A stretch of DNA of 6,081 nt from NCBI GenBank assembly GCA_016839865.1, contig JAEOTN010000508.1, positions 1 to 6,081 of the forward strand, written 5' to 3'. Both the position numbers and the translations under genes were made by a program. The stretch's first letter is position 1. Each line of letters starts with the position of its first letter. This stretch comes from Promethearchaeota archaeon (GTDB taxonomy: Archaea; Asgardarchaeota; Lokiarchaeia; Sigynarchaeales; MK-D1). The notes below the pieces were generated by a model, which was given only the letters and a program-made list of their open reading frames with translations, did no database searches and was not told the origin of the DNA. Positions 1 to 6,081 of the stretch are shown here, piece after piece.

Positions 1-1339
1 ATTCTCCGTGTAAACCAACACCTAATCCCCAACGAACGCGTTCACCAAGCACTAGGTCTATATCATAGATTTGTTCATCCATAATTTTTTCCAGGGTGTT
101 TTTAGAAAGGAATCGAATTCCATCTAACTCACCTCCACAAGCAATAATTGATGCAATCTTGGCTATAGATCGTGCATTTCCATGTCCATTGGCAGCGGGA
201 ATTTCAGCCGCTTGCCATGCACGATCGTAGGAGTGATCCCGTACCGGTATGGGATTAAATTTTATTTTTATTTCAAGTGGTGCATTCTCTCGTATTTCCT
301 TTGTAATAGATACAAAAAGTTTCTTGAGTAAGGCAATATCTCCAGGATTTCCTGTTATTTTCAAGTGTTCGCCTACATATTCGAACTCTTCATCTGTAGT
401 TGAGAATAACGACATTATTGTATCGTGATGTCCCTTACGTGAGATAAATTCACAGTCAGGATTATCGGTTGTTCCTACTCTAAATTCCAAATGACCCTTC
501 TTAATCACACCCGTAAAAATATTTTCCTCCCCATACATTATCGTGAAGTTTTTATCCACACCATCAAGGAGAGATTGAATTTCAGTAGAATTATTGGCTA
601 GAGTAGCCATTCCAATCATAACAGGGATCATATTATCTAAAGAGAGAGGCACCGGTACCAATTTTGTCACTCGCGGGACATACTCCTCAGGTAATCCGAT
701 GTGAAAATCTAATTTCAATGGATTGGCGATTTCGTCCTTAAAGAAAGAACCGAGAGTTTTTCCTGATACTCGTTTGACCAACTCACCTAGTAAAAATCCT
801 TGCGTGAATGCATGATAACCGGATTTAGTGCCAGGTTCCCACCACGGTTTTTGAGCTGCCAGTAATCCGGTCACTTTATCCCAATCATACCAAACATCTG
901 ATGCTGAAATCTCATTAAGACCCGCCAAACCCGTAGAATGACTCAAACAATGCCGAACCAAAACATTTTCTTTCCCGTTTTGAGCAAACTCTGGCCAGTA
1001 GGTTGCAACTCTCTCATCGAGGTCTAATAATTCCCTGTCAACACACATCATGGTGCAAAGCATGGTTGGGACTTTCGTGGTGCTATATACATTACAAATA
1101 GTGTCTTTTTCCCAAGGCAAAGTGAGTTCTTTGTCTTTATATCCACCCCAGATGTCAATGACAAACTTTCCGTCAAGAGTTACAGCAAATGAAGCACCGA
1201 TTTCTGCTCCTTCTTCAAAATTTTTCATGAATGCTTGTTTGACTTGTTCAAATCGCGGTTCGTAATGACCATGTATTTTAATTTCTTTGAAATTCCTAGT
1301 TGATTTCTCACGCATGGTATCTGTTTCCCCTTTTTTCAT
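1..1339 (-). CDS. EstB-type serine hydrolase (class C beta-lactamase family) with inserted SCP2-like domain, 3' truncated
   Basis: Serine hydrolase of the beta-lactamase/EstB esterase family, probably a cytosolic esterase because no signal peptide is visible. About 446 residues are in the window and the C-terminus runs off the left edge. Numbering from the start at 1339, the catalytic SxxK motif is S-T-T-K at about 86-89. It is followed by the family block VATYWPEFAQNGK and LSHSTGL near 111-138, and the second-motif tyrosine is in GYHAF at about 175. The block RAWQAAEIPAANGHGNAR near 373-390 is highly typical of EstB proteins. Between these blocks, residues of about 249-345 are foreign to the fold and resemble an SCP2 lipid-carrier domain. 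The start at 1339 is the first ATG after an in-frame stop; it overlaps the transporter's stop as ATGA and has AAGG eight bases upstream. The ATG at 1315, behind AGGGGA, is a real alternative. Family is confident; substrate is unknown. Confidence 0.88.
   Translation of the reverse strand, partial: MKKGETDTMREKSTRNFKEIKIHGHYEPRFEQVKQAFMKNFEEGAEIGASFAVTLDGKFVIDIWGGYKDKELTLPWEKDTICNVYSTTKVPTMLCTMMCVDRELLDLDERVATYWPEFAQNGKENVLVRHCLSHSTGLAGLNEISASDVWYDWDKVTGLLAAQKPWWEPGTKSGYHAFTQGFLLGELVKRVSGKTLGSFFKDEIANPLKLDFHIGLPEEYVPRVTKLVPVPLSLDNMIPVMIGMATLANNSTEIQSLLDGVDKNFTIMYGEENIFTGVIKKGHLEFRVGTTDNPDCEFISRKGHHDTIMSLFSTTDEEFEYVGEHLKITGNPGDIALLKKLFVSITKEIRENAPLEIKIKFNPIPVRDHSYDRAWQAAEIPAANGHGNARSIAKIASIIACGGELDGIRFLSKNTLEKIMDEQIYDIDLVLGERVRWGLGVGLHGE
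311..595 (-). other. SCP2-like lipid-binding domain inserted in the serine hydrolase
   Basis: Domain-level feature within the hydrolase gene. The encoded segment begins near NNSTEIQSLLDGV and ends near GNPGDIALLKKLF. It shows the SCP2 order: a short helix, alternating beta strands (FTIMYG, FTGVIKKG, LEFRVG), a 'pDCEF' strand entry, a helix, then the end motif EHLKITGNPGDIALLKKLF, which matches the SCP2 pattern 'G-x-L-x-I-x-G-[DN]-x-x-x-x-x-x-L'. SCP2 domains bind sterols, fatty acyl chains or other hydrophobic ligands. The assignment is by pattern recognition only and no profile search was run. Confidence 0.68.
1324..1331 (-). promoter_or_regulatory. Candidate ribosome binding site for the alternative hydrolase start
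   Basis: On the minus strand this reads AGGGGAAA and lies about 10 bases before the ATG at 1315-1313. It competes with the upstream ATGA start at 1339, which has a weaker AAGG at 1351-1348. The two starts are in the same frame and differ by eight residues, so the choice does not affect the domain content. Confidence 0.4.
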
Positions 1340-2334
1340 TCTTTATGCCTTGATTTATAATTTTTATCCATCAATATGATCAAAATCGATACGAAAATAA
1401 CTGCAAGTCCAATGTAATGATATATTTCAATTGGTTCACTTAAAATCAGCCATGCAAAAATGCTAGTAACAATTGGTTGTGGAGCAGTAATAGCGGAAGA
1501 TATTGCTAAATCAATATGTTTTATACTAGTGTACCATCCAATATGCCCCAGGGTGTAACTGAATCCAATGAGGAACATGAATAGTAAATTCTTCCAGTTT
1601 ACAAAAAGCATAATATTACTCATTGGGAAAATCAAAAAGTAGAATATACATAGTAAAATCGTACTGATTAAAGTGCGAATATAGATAATTTGAGACGGTG
1701 TTATAATTCCATCTTTAAGAAGCGGTTTTGCTACGGAATTACCTATTGTCCATAATAAGGGCATAATAAATAGAATTACTGTACCAATATTTATCTGGTC
1801 AATCTGAAAAGTCCCTGACGTAAAAGTATACACTAGAATTAGTAAAATTATTCCTGTAAAAATAATTTGAAGTACGGATGCTTTTTCTCTTAAAAAAATC
1901 CACCCGATGATTAATGTAAAAATTATATCTGATTTCATAACAATTGAACCTGATATTGCTCCAGATATATCGAATCCATAAAAAAACATTATCAAAGAAA
2001 CTGCGAACACTGAACCAATAATTAAAAATCGCCACCAATACTTCCTTATTGTCTCTTTTATAAAATATGGATTTGATTTCCGATTATAGATTGTGTCTTT
2101 AATCGCAAAAGGGAGGATGATTAAATTTTCAAACAAATTTGTTGCTAGCGCAAAAATTACGGGATCTAATATTGCAGGTCTTTTTCCAGAGATTATTGGT
2201 TGTGAAGCTATAGCAAACAGGGTTATTACTGCCATCAATACCCCAAATTTAAACTTTGGAGATTTCTTCATTGTTTCTTCTTTTCCATTAGAGCCAACCT
2301 GTCCCGATTTACCTGAATTCTCCAATAGTTTCAT
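1336..2334 (-). CDS. EamA/DMT-superfamily 10-TM transporter
   Basis: Integral membrane transporter of the drug/metabolite transporter superfamily, EamA type. Members of the family export amino acids or other metabolites or carry sugars and nucleotide sugars; the cargo cannot be read from sequence. The 332 residues contain about ten hydrophobic helices (roughly 29-48, 56-78, 101-120, 126-147, 153-171, 183-203, 215-236, 247-266, 275-297, 305-322). They form two EamA repeats: the end of the first (IFTLIIGWIFLREKAS) mirrors the end of the second (IVTSIFAWLILSEPIE), as expected of the family. The first ATG (2334) gives a 21-residue hydrophilic leader. A second in-frame ATG at 2271, behind GGAAAAGAAG, would give 311 residues starting just before the first helix and is at least as plausible. 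It starts 34 bases after the GH116 stop, and its own stop overlaps the hydrolase start, so it is almost certainly co-transcribed with both. Confidence 0.9.
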   Translation of the reverse strand: MKLLENSGKSGQVGSNGKEETMKKSPKFKFGVLMAVITLFAIASQPIISGKRPAILDPVIFALATNLFENLIILPFAIKDTIYNRKSNPYFIKETIRKYWWRFLIIGSVFAVSLIMFFYGFDISGAISGSIVMKSDIIFTLIIGWIFLREKASVLQIIFTGIILLILVYTFTSGTFQIDQINIGTVILFIMPLLWTIGNSVAKPLLKDGIITPSQIIYIRTLISTILLCIFYFLIFPMSNIMLFVNWKNLLFMFLIGFSYTLGHIGWYTSIKHIDLAISSAITAPQPIVTSIFAWLILSEPIEIYHYIGLAVIFVSILIILMDKNYKSRHKE

Positions 2335-2368
2335 TTCTTCTTCATCACGTCAGTTCATTGAATTAAAA

Positions 2369-3736
2369 TCAAAACTCAATTCTTATTGTCATCTTTTCAT
2401 TTTCTTTTATTACACAATCGTTTTCAAATTGAATCAGAATTTCTGAATTTCTTACCTTGCTTTCAAATATAATTTTTTCCGATCTAGCTTGAATCGTGAC
2501 AGATTTCACTTTATTTTTGTTTATCGGTAAACCGAGGTCTATTTTTTTTAGATAAAGTGCACCTTCTTGAACCTTGATTTCACTGATTTGAACATTTCCT
2601 TTAACTTTGTTTGATAATAATCCCCATGCTGCTCCATTCACAAAGACTGAATTGAAATTGTTATAATTGATTTTAGGACTGAATTTCAGCGATTTAGAAG
2701 TTGCATGATACAAATATCCTTCCAAATCCATAAGGACACACCAAATATCTAACGCACGAGAGTAATGACTACCACATTCTATATGTTTCCATAATGCGCC
2801 AAATCTAAGGTATCGTTCATATACATCCTTTACAATCTGTAATGCTTCATTCGTCATACCTTCTTGGAGGAATAATGATGCGACACAATATTCTGTTCCT
2901 GTCCAAGGAGAAGCGGATTGGTAATTCCAATCTGGTTTATCTGTTTTATCAAGATGTTTGTCCGGGTAAAATCCATTCAACATTCCTTCGTTAGGGATAT
3001 GACAATATTTTGCTATGGCTTGGAGTGTAGATTTGATTCGATCTTTATCTAAAATATCTCCAAGAGAAAGATAATGACCATACCATTGTCCGTTTAGACC
3101 ATCCGAGTGAATAAAATAATCTTGTTTTAGTGTTCCATCCTCTGTGTGTGGATTACACCAGAGATTATAATATTCACCATTCCAAAGGAGTTTTTCAGTA
3201 GAATTTTGAGCTTTTTGCAACAGATTTTGCATTTTTTCAGCATATTCTTGATCGGTGTACAATTCAGCAATTCTTTGACTGACAATCAATGATGAAATCC
3301 ACAAAGTGTTTACATACAATGAGTATCCTTCAAAATCCCATCCATCATATGTTTGAACAGAAATCCTTTCATTCGTCTCCTCATCTCGATATAAATAAGG
3401 TAATCCTATTGAATCGTCGATCACATGCATTGCTATCACCGAATCCATAGCTTTTTTCATTTTTGGCCAATGTGCATCTAGCCATTTTCTATCGTCTAAA
3501 AACATATAATTGCGGTATGTCTCCAGAACATAATTCATCGAGTTTTGAAGTTGCAAGTATTCATCCACTTCATCAAAAGTACCTGGGAAATAATGAGAAA
3601 TACGACCTTCGGGATCTTTACCTGTTTTTTTAACTATTTCTCTAACTACCTCTATTTGCTTTTGTTCATTATGCAGTAACGATTCATCTTTTTTTAGATA
3701 TGTTTCGAATTCTTCAGCATTCTCTTTAATTGCCAT
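2369..3736 (-). CDS. GH116 glycoside hydrolase, C-terminal catalytic half (downstream of in-frame TGA)
   Basis: C-terminal part of the (alpha/alpha)6 catalytic domain of a GH116/DUF608 beta-glycosidase plus a C-terminal beta-rich extension. Numbering from the ATG at 3736, TYDGWDFEGYSLYVNTLW at 129-146 matches the family 'TYD...G.SAY...LW' block. HSDGLNGQWYG at 210-220 corresponds to the acid/base segment (DQxAGQW in human GBA2), making D212 (codon 3103-3101) the predicted acid/base. NYQSASPWTGTEYCVAS at 271-287 and HYSRALDIW at 324-332 are further GH116 blocks. Residues from about 355 to 455 form a beta-rich tail. The 455 residues lack the nucleophile, which is encoded before the TGA at 3755-3757 in the same frame. 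The ATG at 3736 has no clear ribosome binding site, and the six codons between the TGA and this ATG (QYIRFA) read on smoothly. I treat it as the second half of one gene rather than an independent enzyme. Confidence 0.87.
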   Translation of the reverse strand: MAIKENAEEFETYLKKDESLLHNEQKQIEVVREIVKKTGKDPEGRISHYFPGTFDEVDEYLQLQNSMNYVLETYRNYMFLDDRKWLDAHWPKMKKAMDSVIAMHVIDDSIGLPYLYRDEETNERISVQTYDGWDFEGYSLYVNTLWISSLIVSQRIAELYTDQEYAEKMQNLLQKAQNSTEKLLWNGEYYNLWCNPHTEDGTLKQDYFIHSDGLNGQWYGHYLSLGDILDKDRIKSTLQAIAKYCHIPNEGMLNGFYPDKHLDKTDKPDWNYQSASPWTGTEYCVASLFLQEGMTNEALQIVKDVYERYLRFGALWKHIECGSHYSRALDIWCVLMDLEGYLYHATSKSLKFSPKINYNNFNSVFVNGAAWGLLSNKVKGNVQISEIKVQEGALYLKKIDLGLPINKNKVKSVTIQARSEKIIFESKVRNSEILIQFENDCVIKENEKMTIRIEF

Positions 3737-3754
3737 TGCAAACCGGATATATTG

Positions 3755-3757
3755 TCA
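3755..3757 (-). other. In-frame TGA interrupting the GH116 gene
   Basis: The minus strand reads TCC TGA CAA TAT here. The frame is open from 5443 to this codon and again from 3754 to the TGA at 2371-2369, with no frame change. Reading through gives about 1024 residues with both predicted catalytic carboxylates. Possible explanations are a nonsense mutation (CGA, GGA or TGG to TGA are each one base away), an assembly error, stop readthrough, or reassignment. Selenocysteine is unlikely: no catalytic thiol or redox motif belongs here, and I saw no convincing SECIS hairpin just downstream or in the 34-base gap after the gene. Confidence 0.85.
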
Positions 3758-5443
3758 GGATTGAGGAGTTAACTGAAATTTAGCAATAATATCAACAATT
3801 TTTATAGCTAATTGTGGGAATAGTTGAACTACAGGAAATGTTGCATAGTAGTTTACGTCCGTGGTCAAAATACCCGCCATCCCTTGACCTTCCCAAATTC
3901 CAAAGTTACCCCCACGATCATAAAAAGTCGCTTTCACCATGGTTGTTAGCTGTGCATTGATCGAATCCGCTAACCAATAATCCATAGAAGAGTTGTATAA
4001 TGCTTCTTTAAACCGCATAGACCTTTGATACAGGTTTTTTTGATTTTCTAGTAGGTATTTTGAAACTTCTGCAGAATTTTTGAACCAATTTTCATACATG
4101 TGTCCGATACTAGTCGTTCCACCTAATGGTACATGGTTGGGAAAATACCAAGTCAATATATACCCTACTTGTTTTTCTTCTCCCGGTTCTAATTCAACTT
4201 TCGTGCAAAGAAGTCCTTGTTCCCCCTTTGTATAGGTTTCTGAGGGAAACATGATTTGTAATAGTTGTTTCATATCAACACTATCCTCATATGCTCGAGT
4301 TTTTTTCTCAATATCCTTGAGAATTTCCGGGTTTCTTGCAACGAGCATTTCAAATTTTGTTTTAAAATTTTCATTACGTTCTACTACTAATTCTGCATAT
4401 TTCTTCCACCGATAGTTCATATCAAATTTGTATTTACTGTCTTCTTTCTCTAATTTTTCTAAATCCGCTGCGATTTTAGACCCTAGGAAGAATTCTCCTT
4501 GTCTTCTCAATCTCTGTGGCATGTGCTGATACATCAGTTTAAATTTTCGAAAGTCTAGACCGATACTCATAATCCCAGAGATAATTCTACCACCCAGATT
4601 CATGAATTCTTCATAATCTTCTGCACGATCTAGATTTGATAATTCCCCATTTTCTTTCAAATCGTTCCAAATGCCAAGAAAGGGTCCTCGCATAGGAACA
4701 TAATCCCGATTAGCGAGGTAGGAAACGTCTTGTCCCGGATTAACTCCAAGAACTGTAATATTTCCGTGTGCTGATGGATGTGAATCGGGGACTCCTTCAG
4801 CAGTAAATGTAATTCCCTTATGATTATTAATTTCAATAGGTAAATTGTGAGTTTTTTTCCCAAATACATCGTATCCGACCGGATTTGGAATTGCCATAAG
4901 AATTGATGTGGAGATGGGTTTATCGGTCGGATTTTTGACGCTAAATGTAAAATAGATACCGGGAAGTGATGAGTTTTTAGTATCTAAGGGGATAAAAGAA
5001 GAAAATGCTTCCATAGAAACCTCTACAGGAAACTGGTCGAGATCTAAATCATCGTATTTCAGATTTACAAATGGAAATTCCCCATTATATTGGATATCAC
5101 GAATGTGTTTGATATCGTACTGCATATAGGGCATTTCCATTTCAATTCTTTGCATTTTTTGTAGTATTCGGATGATAGGTCTCTTATTTTGTTCCTTTAC
5201 GCGGATTGCAAACATGGATTCCCATGGACCGACGATTCTGGATTCATCATCCATCATCAAGATTTTCTCTCCTTTCCATGGACGGTCATTAAATATCTGC
5301 CAATCATGTAAACAACCATCAGGTCTAAGTTCAATAGATCCTGCACCTATCCCGCCTAAAGGAATTCCACATAAGTCTTGATTTGATACATTTTTAATCT
5401 TGTAATCTGGAATTTCTCTATTAGTTTTAGTTATTTTGGTCAT
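3755..5443 (-). CDS. GH116 glycoside hydrolase, N-terminal domain and nucleophile half (ends at in-frame TGA)
   Basis: N-terminal portion of a GH116 retaining beta-glycosidase, the superfamily of human GBA2 glucosylceramidase and archaeal beta-glucosidase/xylosidases. It is probably cytosolic, as no signal peptide is visible. From the ATG at 5443 it has 562 residues. GIPLGGIGAGSIELRPDG at about 26-43, followed by DWQIFNDRPW, is the family's N-terminal signature. VELEPGEEKQVGYILTWYFP near 416-435 is the last part of the beta domain before the helical barrel. WEGQGMAGILTTDVNYYATF near 517-536 is the nucleophile segment, with E518 (codon 3892-3890) the predicted nucleophile. Residues from about 280 to 402 are a charged helical insertion without an obvious family counterpart. 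This start was chosen over the ATG at 5527 because GAGGAAGAAG precedes it and the overlap with the upstream gene is only 17 bp instead of 101. Substrate (glucoside, xyloside or GlcNAc) cannot be decided from sequence. Confidence 0.88.
   Translation of the reverse strand: MTKITKTNREIPDYKIKNVSNQDLCGIPLGGIGAGSIELRPDGCLHDWQIFNDRPWKGEKILMMDDESRIVGPWESMFAIRVKEQNKRPIIRILQKMQRIEMEMPYMQYDIKHIRDIQYNGEFPFVNLKYDDLDLDQFPVEVSMEAFSSFIPLDTKNSSLPGIYFTFSVKNPTDKPISTSILMAIPNPVGYDVFGKKTHNLPIEINNHKGITFTAEGVPDSHPSAHGNITVLGVNPGQDVSYLANRDYVPMRGPFLGIWNDLKENGELSNLDRAEDYEEFMNLGGRIISGIMSIGLDFRKFKLMYQHMPQRLRRQGEFFLGSKIAADLEKLEKEDSKYKFDMNYRWKKYAELVVERNENFKTKFEMLVARNPEILKDIEKKTRAYEDSVDMKQLLQIMFPSETYTKGEQGLLCTKVELEPGEEKQVGYILTWYFPNHVPLGGTTSIGHMYENWFKNSAEVSKYLLENQKNLYQRSMRFKEALYNSSMDYWLADSINAQLTTMVKATFYDRGGNFGIWEGQGMAGILTTDVNYYATFPVVQLFPQLAIKIVDIIAKFQLTPQS
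4238..4600 (-). other. Helical insertion in the GH116 N-terminal region
   Basis: The encoded stretch lies between DRAEDYEEFMNLGG and TYTKGEQGLLCTKVELEPGE. GH116 proteins usually have only a short link at this point between the 'W.d...G.L' strand region and the final beta-sandwich strands. The insert is rich in Lys, Glu, Arg and Met (for example LRRQGEFFLGSKIAADLEKL and FEMLVARNPEILKDIEKKT) and is predicted by eye to be mostly alpha-helical. I recognise no known domain in it. The boundaries are approximate. Confidence 0.5.
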
Positions 5444-6081
5444 TTTCTTCTTCCTCGCTAATTTCAGTACCTTCTTTAAATGTGAAAAATTGATATCGAA
5501 TATCCCTCTGAACATCGAACCAGTCATCTAGAGGCATACCGGTGGTTATTTGCCAACCTTCCCAAGCCGCATCGGGAATGAATCCATGATCAACTGTTAA
5601 ATCAGGGATAGGACCTAGATTATGTCTGTTCCAAATGATGTTCGCTGTAATTATTGTCCGTTCTGCAGGATTTACGGCATCTGGAATGTAAATTTTAACT
5701 GGAAATCTGCCAAATGTAGTAGATGGAACGTTTACTTTCGGTTCAAATTCTGATTTCCATCCACTTGGAAGATTCAATTTAATTTCAACGTTAGCAGGTT
5801 TTTCCGAGTAATTTCTCAAAATTATATCAACGTTAATATCGGAACCCGGTTCAGTAACAATTCGTATTGGCTTAAACGAAATCCAATTTGGATCAAATCC
5901 AAAATTTGGATCATCATACGGCACTAAATCCGCTATAGTAGATTCATATTCAGATACAACTTCTTTGTATTTTCTAAAATTTTCTTCAGTAACCTTCACT
6001 ATAGCATAATGAGGAAGAGCTAAGTATTCGGGTTTACACTCAAGTAATGTATCTGCACATTTCATGTAACCTACCCTCTCA
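5427..6081 (-). CDS. C-terminal part of a metallo-beta-lactamase-like protein with a NEW3-like beta domain (5' truncated)
   Basis: The frame is open to the right edge (ERVGY precedes the ATG at 6065), so this is probably the 3' end of a longer gene, with about 218 residues visible. Numbering from that ATG, residues 1-45 (CADTLLECKPEYLALPHYAIV and the following helix) resemble the last helix-strand and final His segment of a metallo-beta-lactamase fold hydrolase. The core zinc-binding HxHxDH motif would lie outside the window. Residues of about 60-150 alternate hydrophobic beta strands, including VTEPGSDINVDIILRNYSEK and NLPSGWKSEFEPKVNVPS. This is the pattern of the immunoglobulin-like NEW3 (NPCBM-associated) domain, with its typical 'PGxxxxxxxxxRN' and 'LPxGW' elements. 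The tail is acidic (EISEEEEND). If the ATG at 6065, preceded by GAGAGG, were a true start, it would be a stand-alone 212-residue beta-domain protein. The stop overlaps the GH116 start by 17 bp. Catalytic role is not demonstrable from what is here. Confidence 0.62.
   Translation of the reverse strand, partial: ERVGYMKCADTLLECKPEYLALPHYAIVKVTEENFRKYKEVVSEYESTIADLVPYDDPNFGFDPNWISFKPIRIVTEPGSDINVDIILRNYSEKPANVEIKLNLPSGWKSEFEPKVNVPSTTFGRFPVKIYIPDAVNPAERTIITANIIWNRHNLGPIPDLTVDHGFIPDAAWEGWQITTGMPLDDWFDVQRDIRYQFFTFKEGTEISEEEENDQNN
5447..5456 (-). promoter_or_regulatory. Ribosome binding site deciding the GH116 start
   Basis: The minus strand reads GAGGAAGAAG ending three bases before the ATG at 5443-5441, with GAGG nine bases from the ATG. 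It lies inside the 3' end of the upstream gene, where it also encodes part of the acidic Glu-rich tail. It supports the start at 5443 and translational coupling to the upstream gene. Confidence 0.6.

Noticed and set aside
1050..1265. Plus-strand open frame of 71 codons
   Set aside because: It is antisense to the catalytic SxxK region of the hydrolase, which is clearly the coding strand.
1799..2038. Minus-strand open frame of 79 codons inside the transporter gene
   Set aside because: It is an alternative frame of a well-supported membrane protein gene, and its aromatic-rich content follows from the hydrophobic codons of that gene.
2335..2368. Possible terminator or promoter between the GH116 and transporter genes
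   Set aside because: The 34-base gap has a few T runs but no stem-loop and no convincing TATA/BRE or -35/-10 arrangement; run-on transcription is the simpler reading.
2093..2446. Plus-strand open frame of 117 codons
   Set aside because: It lies antisense across the 5' end of the transporter gene and the 3' end of the GH116 gene, resembles no family and has no supporting signals; a shadow frame.
3755..3757. TGA as a selenocysteine codon
   Set aside because: Some archaea use selenocysteine, but the position is not catalytic, no redox motif surrounds it, and I found no convincing SECIS hairpin after the codon or in the 34-base gap after the gene. The small TTGC-AATG-GCAA hairpin nearby is too weak.
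4657..5381. Short open frames at 4657-4869 (minus) and 5172-5381 (plus)
   Set aside because: Both lie inside the well-supported GH116 coding frame and show no domain or start signal of their own.
3755..5527. Longer GH116 start at the ATG at 5527
   Set aside because: It would overlap the upstream gene by 101 bp and adds 28 basic residues unlike the family. The ATG at 5443 has a good ribosome binding site and sits just before the conserved N-terminal signature.

Overview
The window is AT-rich and densely coded. Every gene I can support lies on the minus strand and reads right to left as one tightly spaced operon. The order of transcription is: the 3' end of a metallo-beta-lactamase-like protein with a NEW3-like beta domain (cut by the right edge); a family GH116 glycoside hydrolase (GBA2/glucosylceramidase superfamily) split by one in-frame TGA; an EamA/DMT 10-helix transporter; and an EstB-type serine hydrolase of the class C beta-lactamase fold (cut by the left edge). 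Gene junctions are a 17-bp overlap, a 34-bp gap and an ATGA overlap, so translational coupling is likely. No promoter, terminator, RNA gene, repeat, mobile element or CRISPR array is visible, and no gene-free stretch exceeds about 35 bases.

The organism is probably prokaryotic and I lean towards an archaeon, perhaps an Asgard/Lokiarchaeia-like lineage. This is inference from the AT-rich, Lys/Ile/Asn-rich proteins, purine-rich ribosome binding sites, cytosolic GH116 and DMT transporter. No taxonomic marker gene is present, so a low-GC bacterium is not excluded.

Two features deserve attention. (1) The GH116 reading frame has a single TGA at 3755-3757. The predicted nucleophile Glu (codon 3890-3892) lies on one side and the predicted acid/base Asp (codon 3101-3103) on the other, both in the same frame. 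The first ATG after the TGA has no convincing ribosome binding site. This fits a nonsense mutation, a base-call error or recoding better than two independent genes. (2) The EstB-type hydrolase carries about 95-100 extra residues that look like an SCP2 sterol/lipid-carrier domain, inserted between two well-conserved parts of the hydrolase fold. The GH116 also has an unexplained charged helical insertion of about 120 residues in its N-terminal region.

Taken together, the genes could form an intracellular module for glycosides or glycolipids: GH116 removes a beta-linked sugar, the hydrolase with its lipid-binding insert cleaves an ester, and the EamA protein moves a small product or substrate. 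The individual family calls are fairly firm; the shared pathway is a hypothesis.
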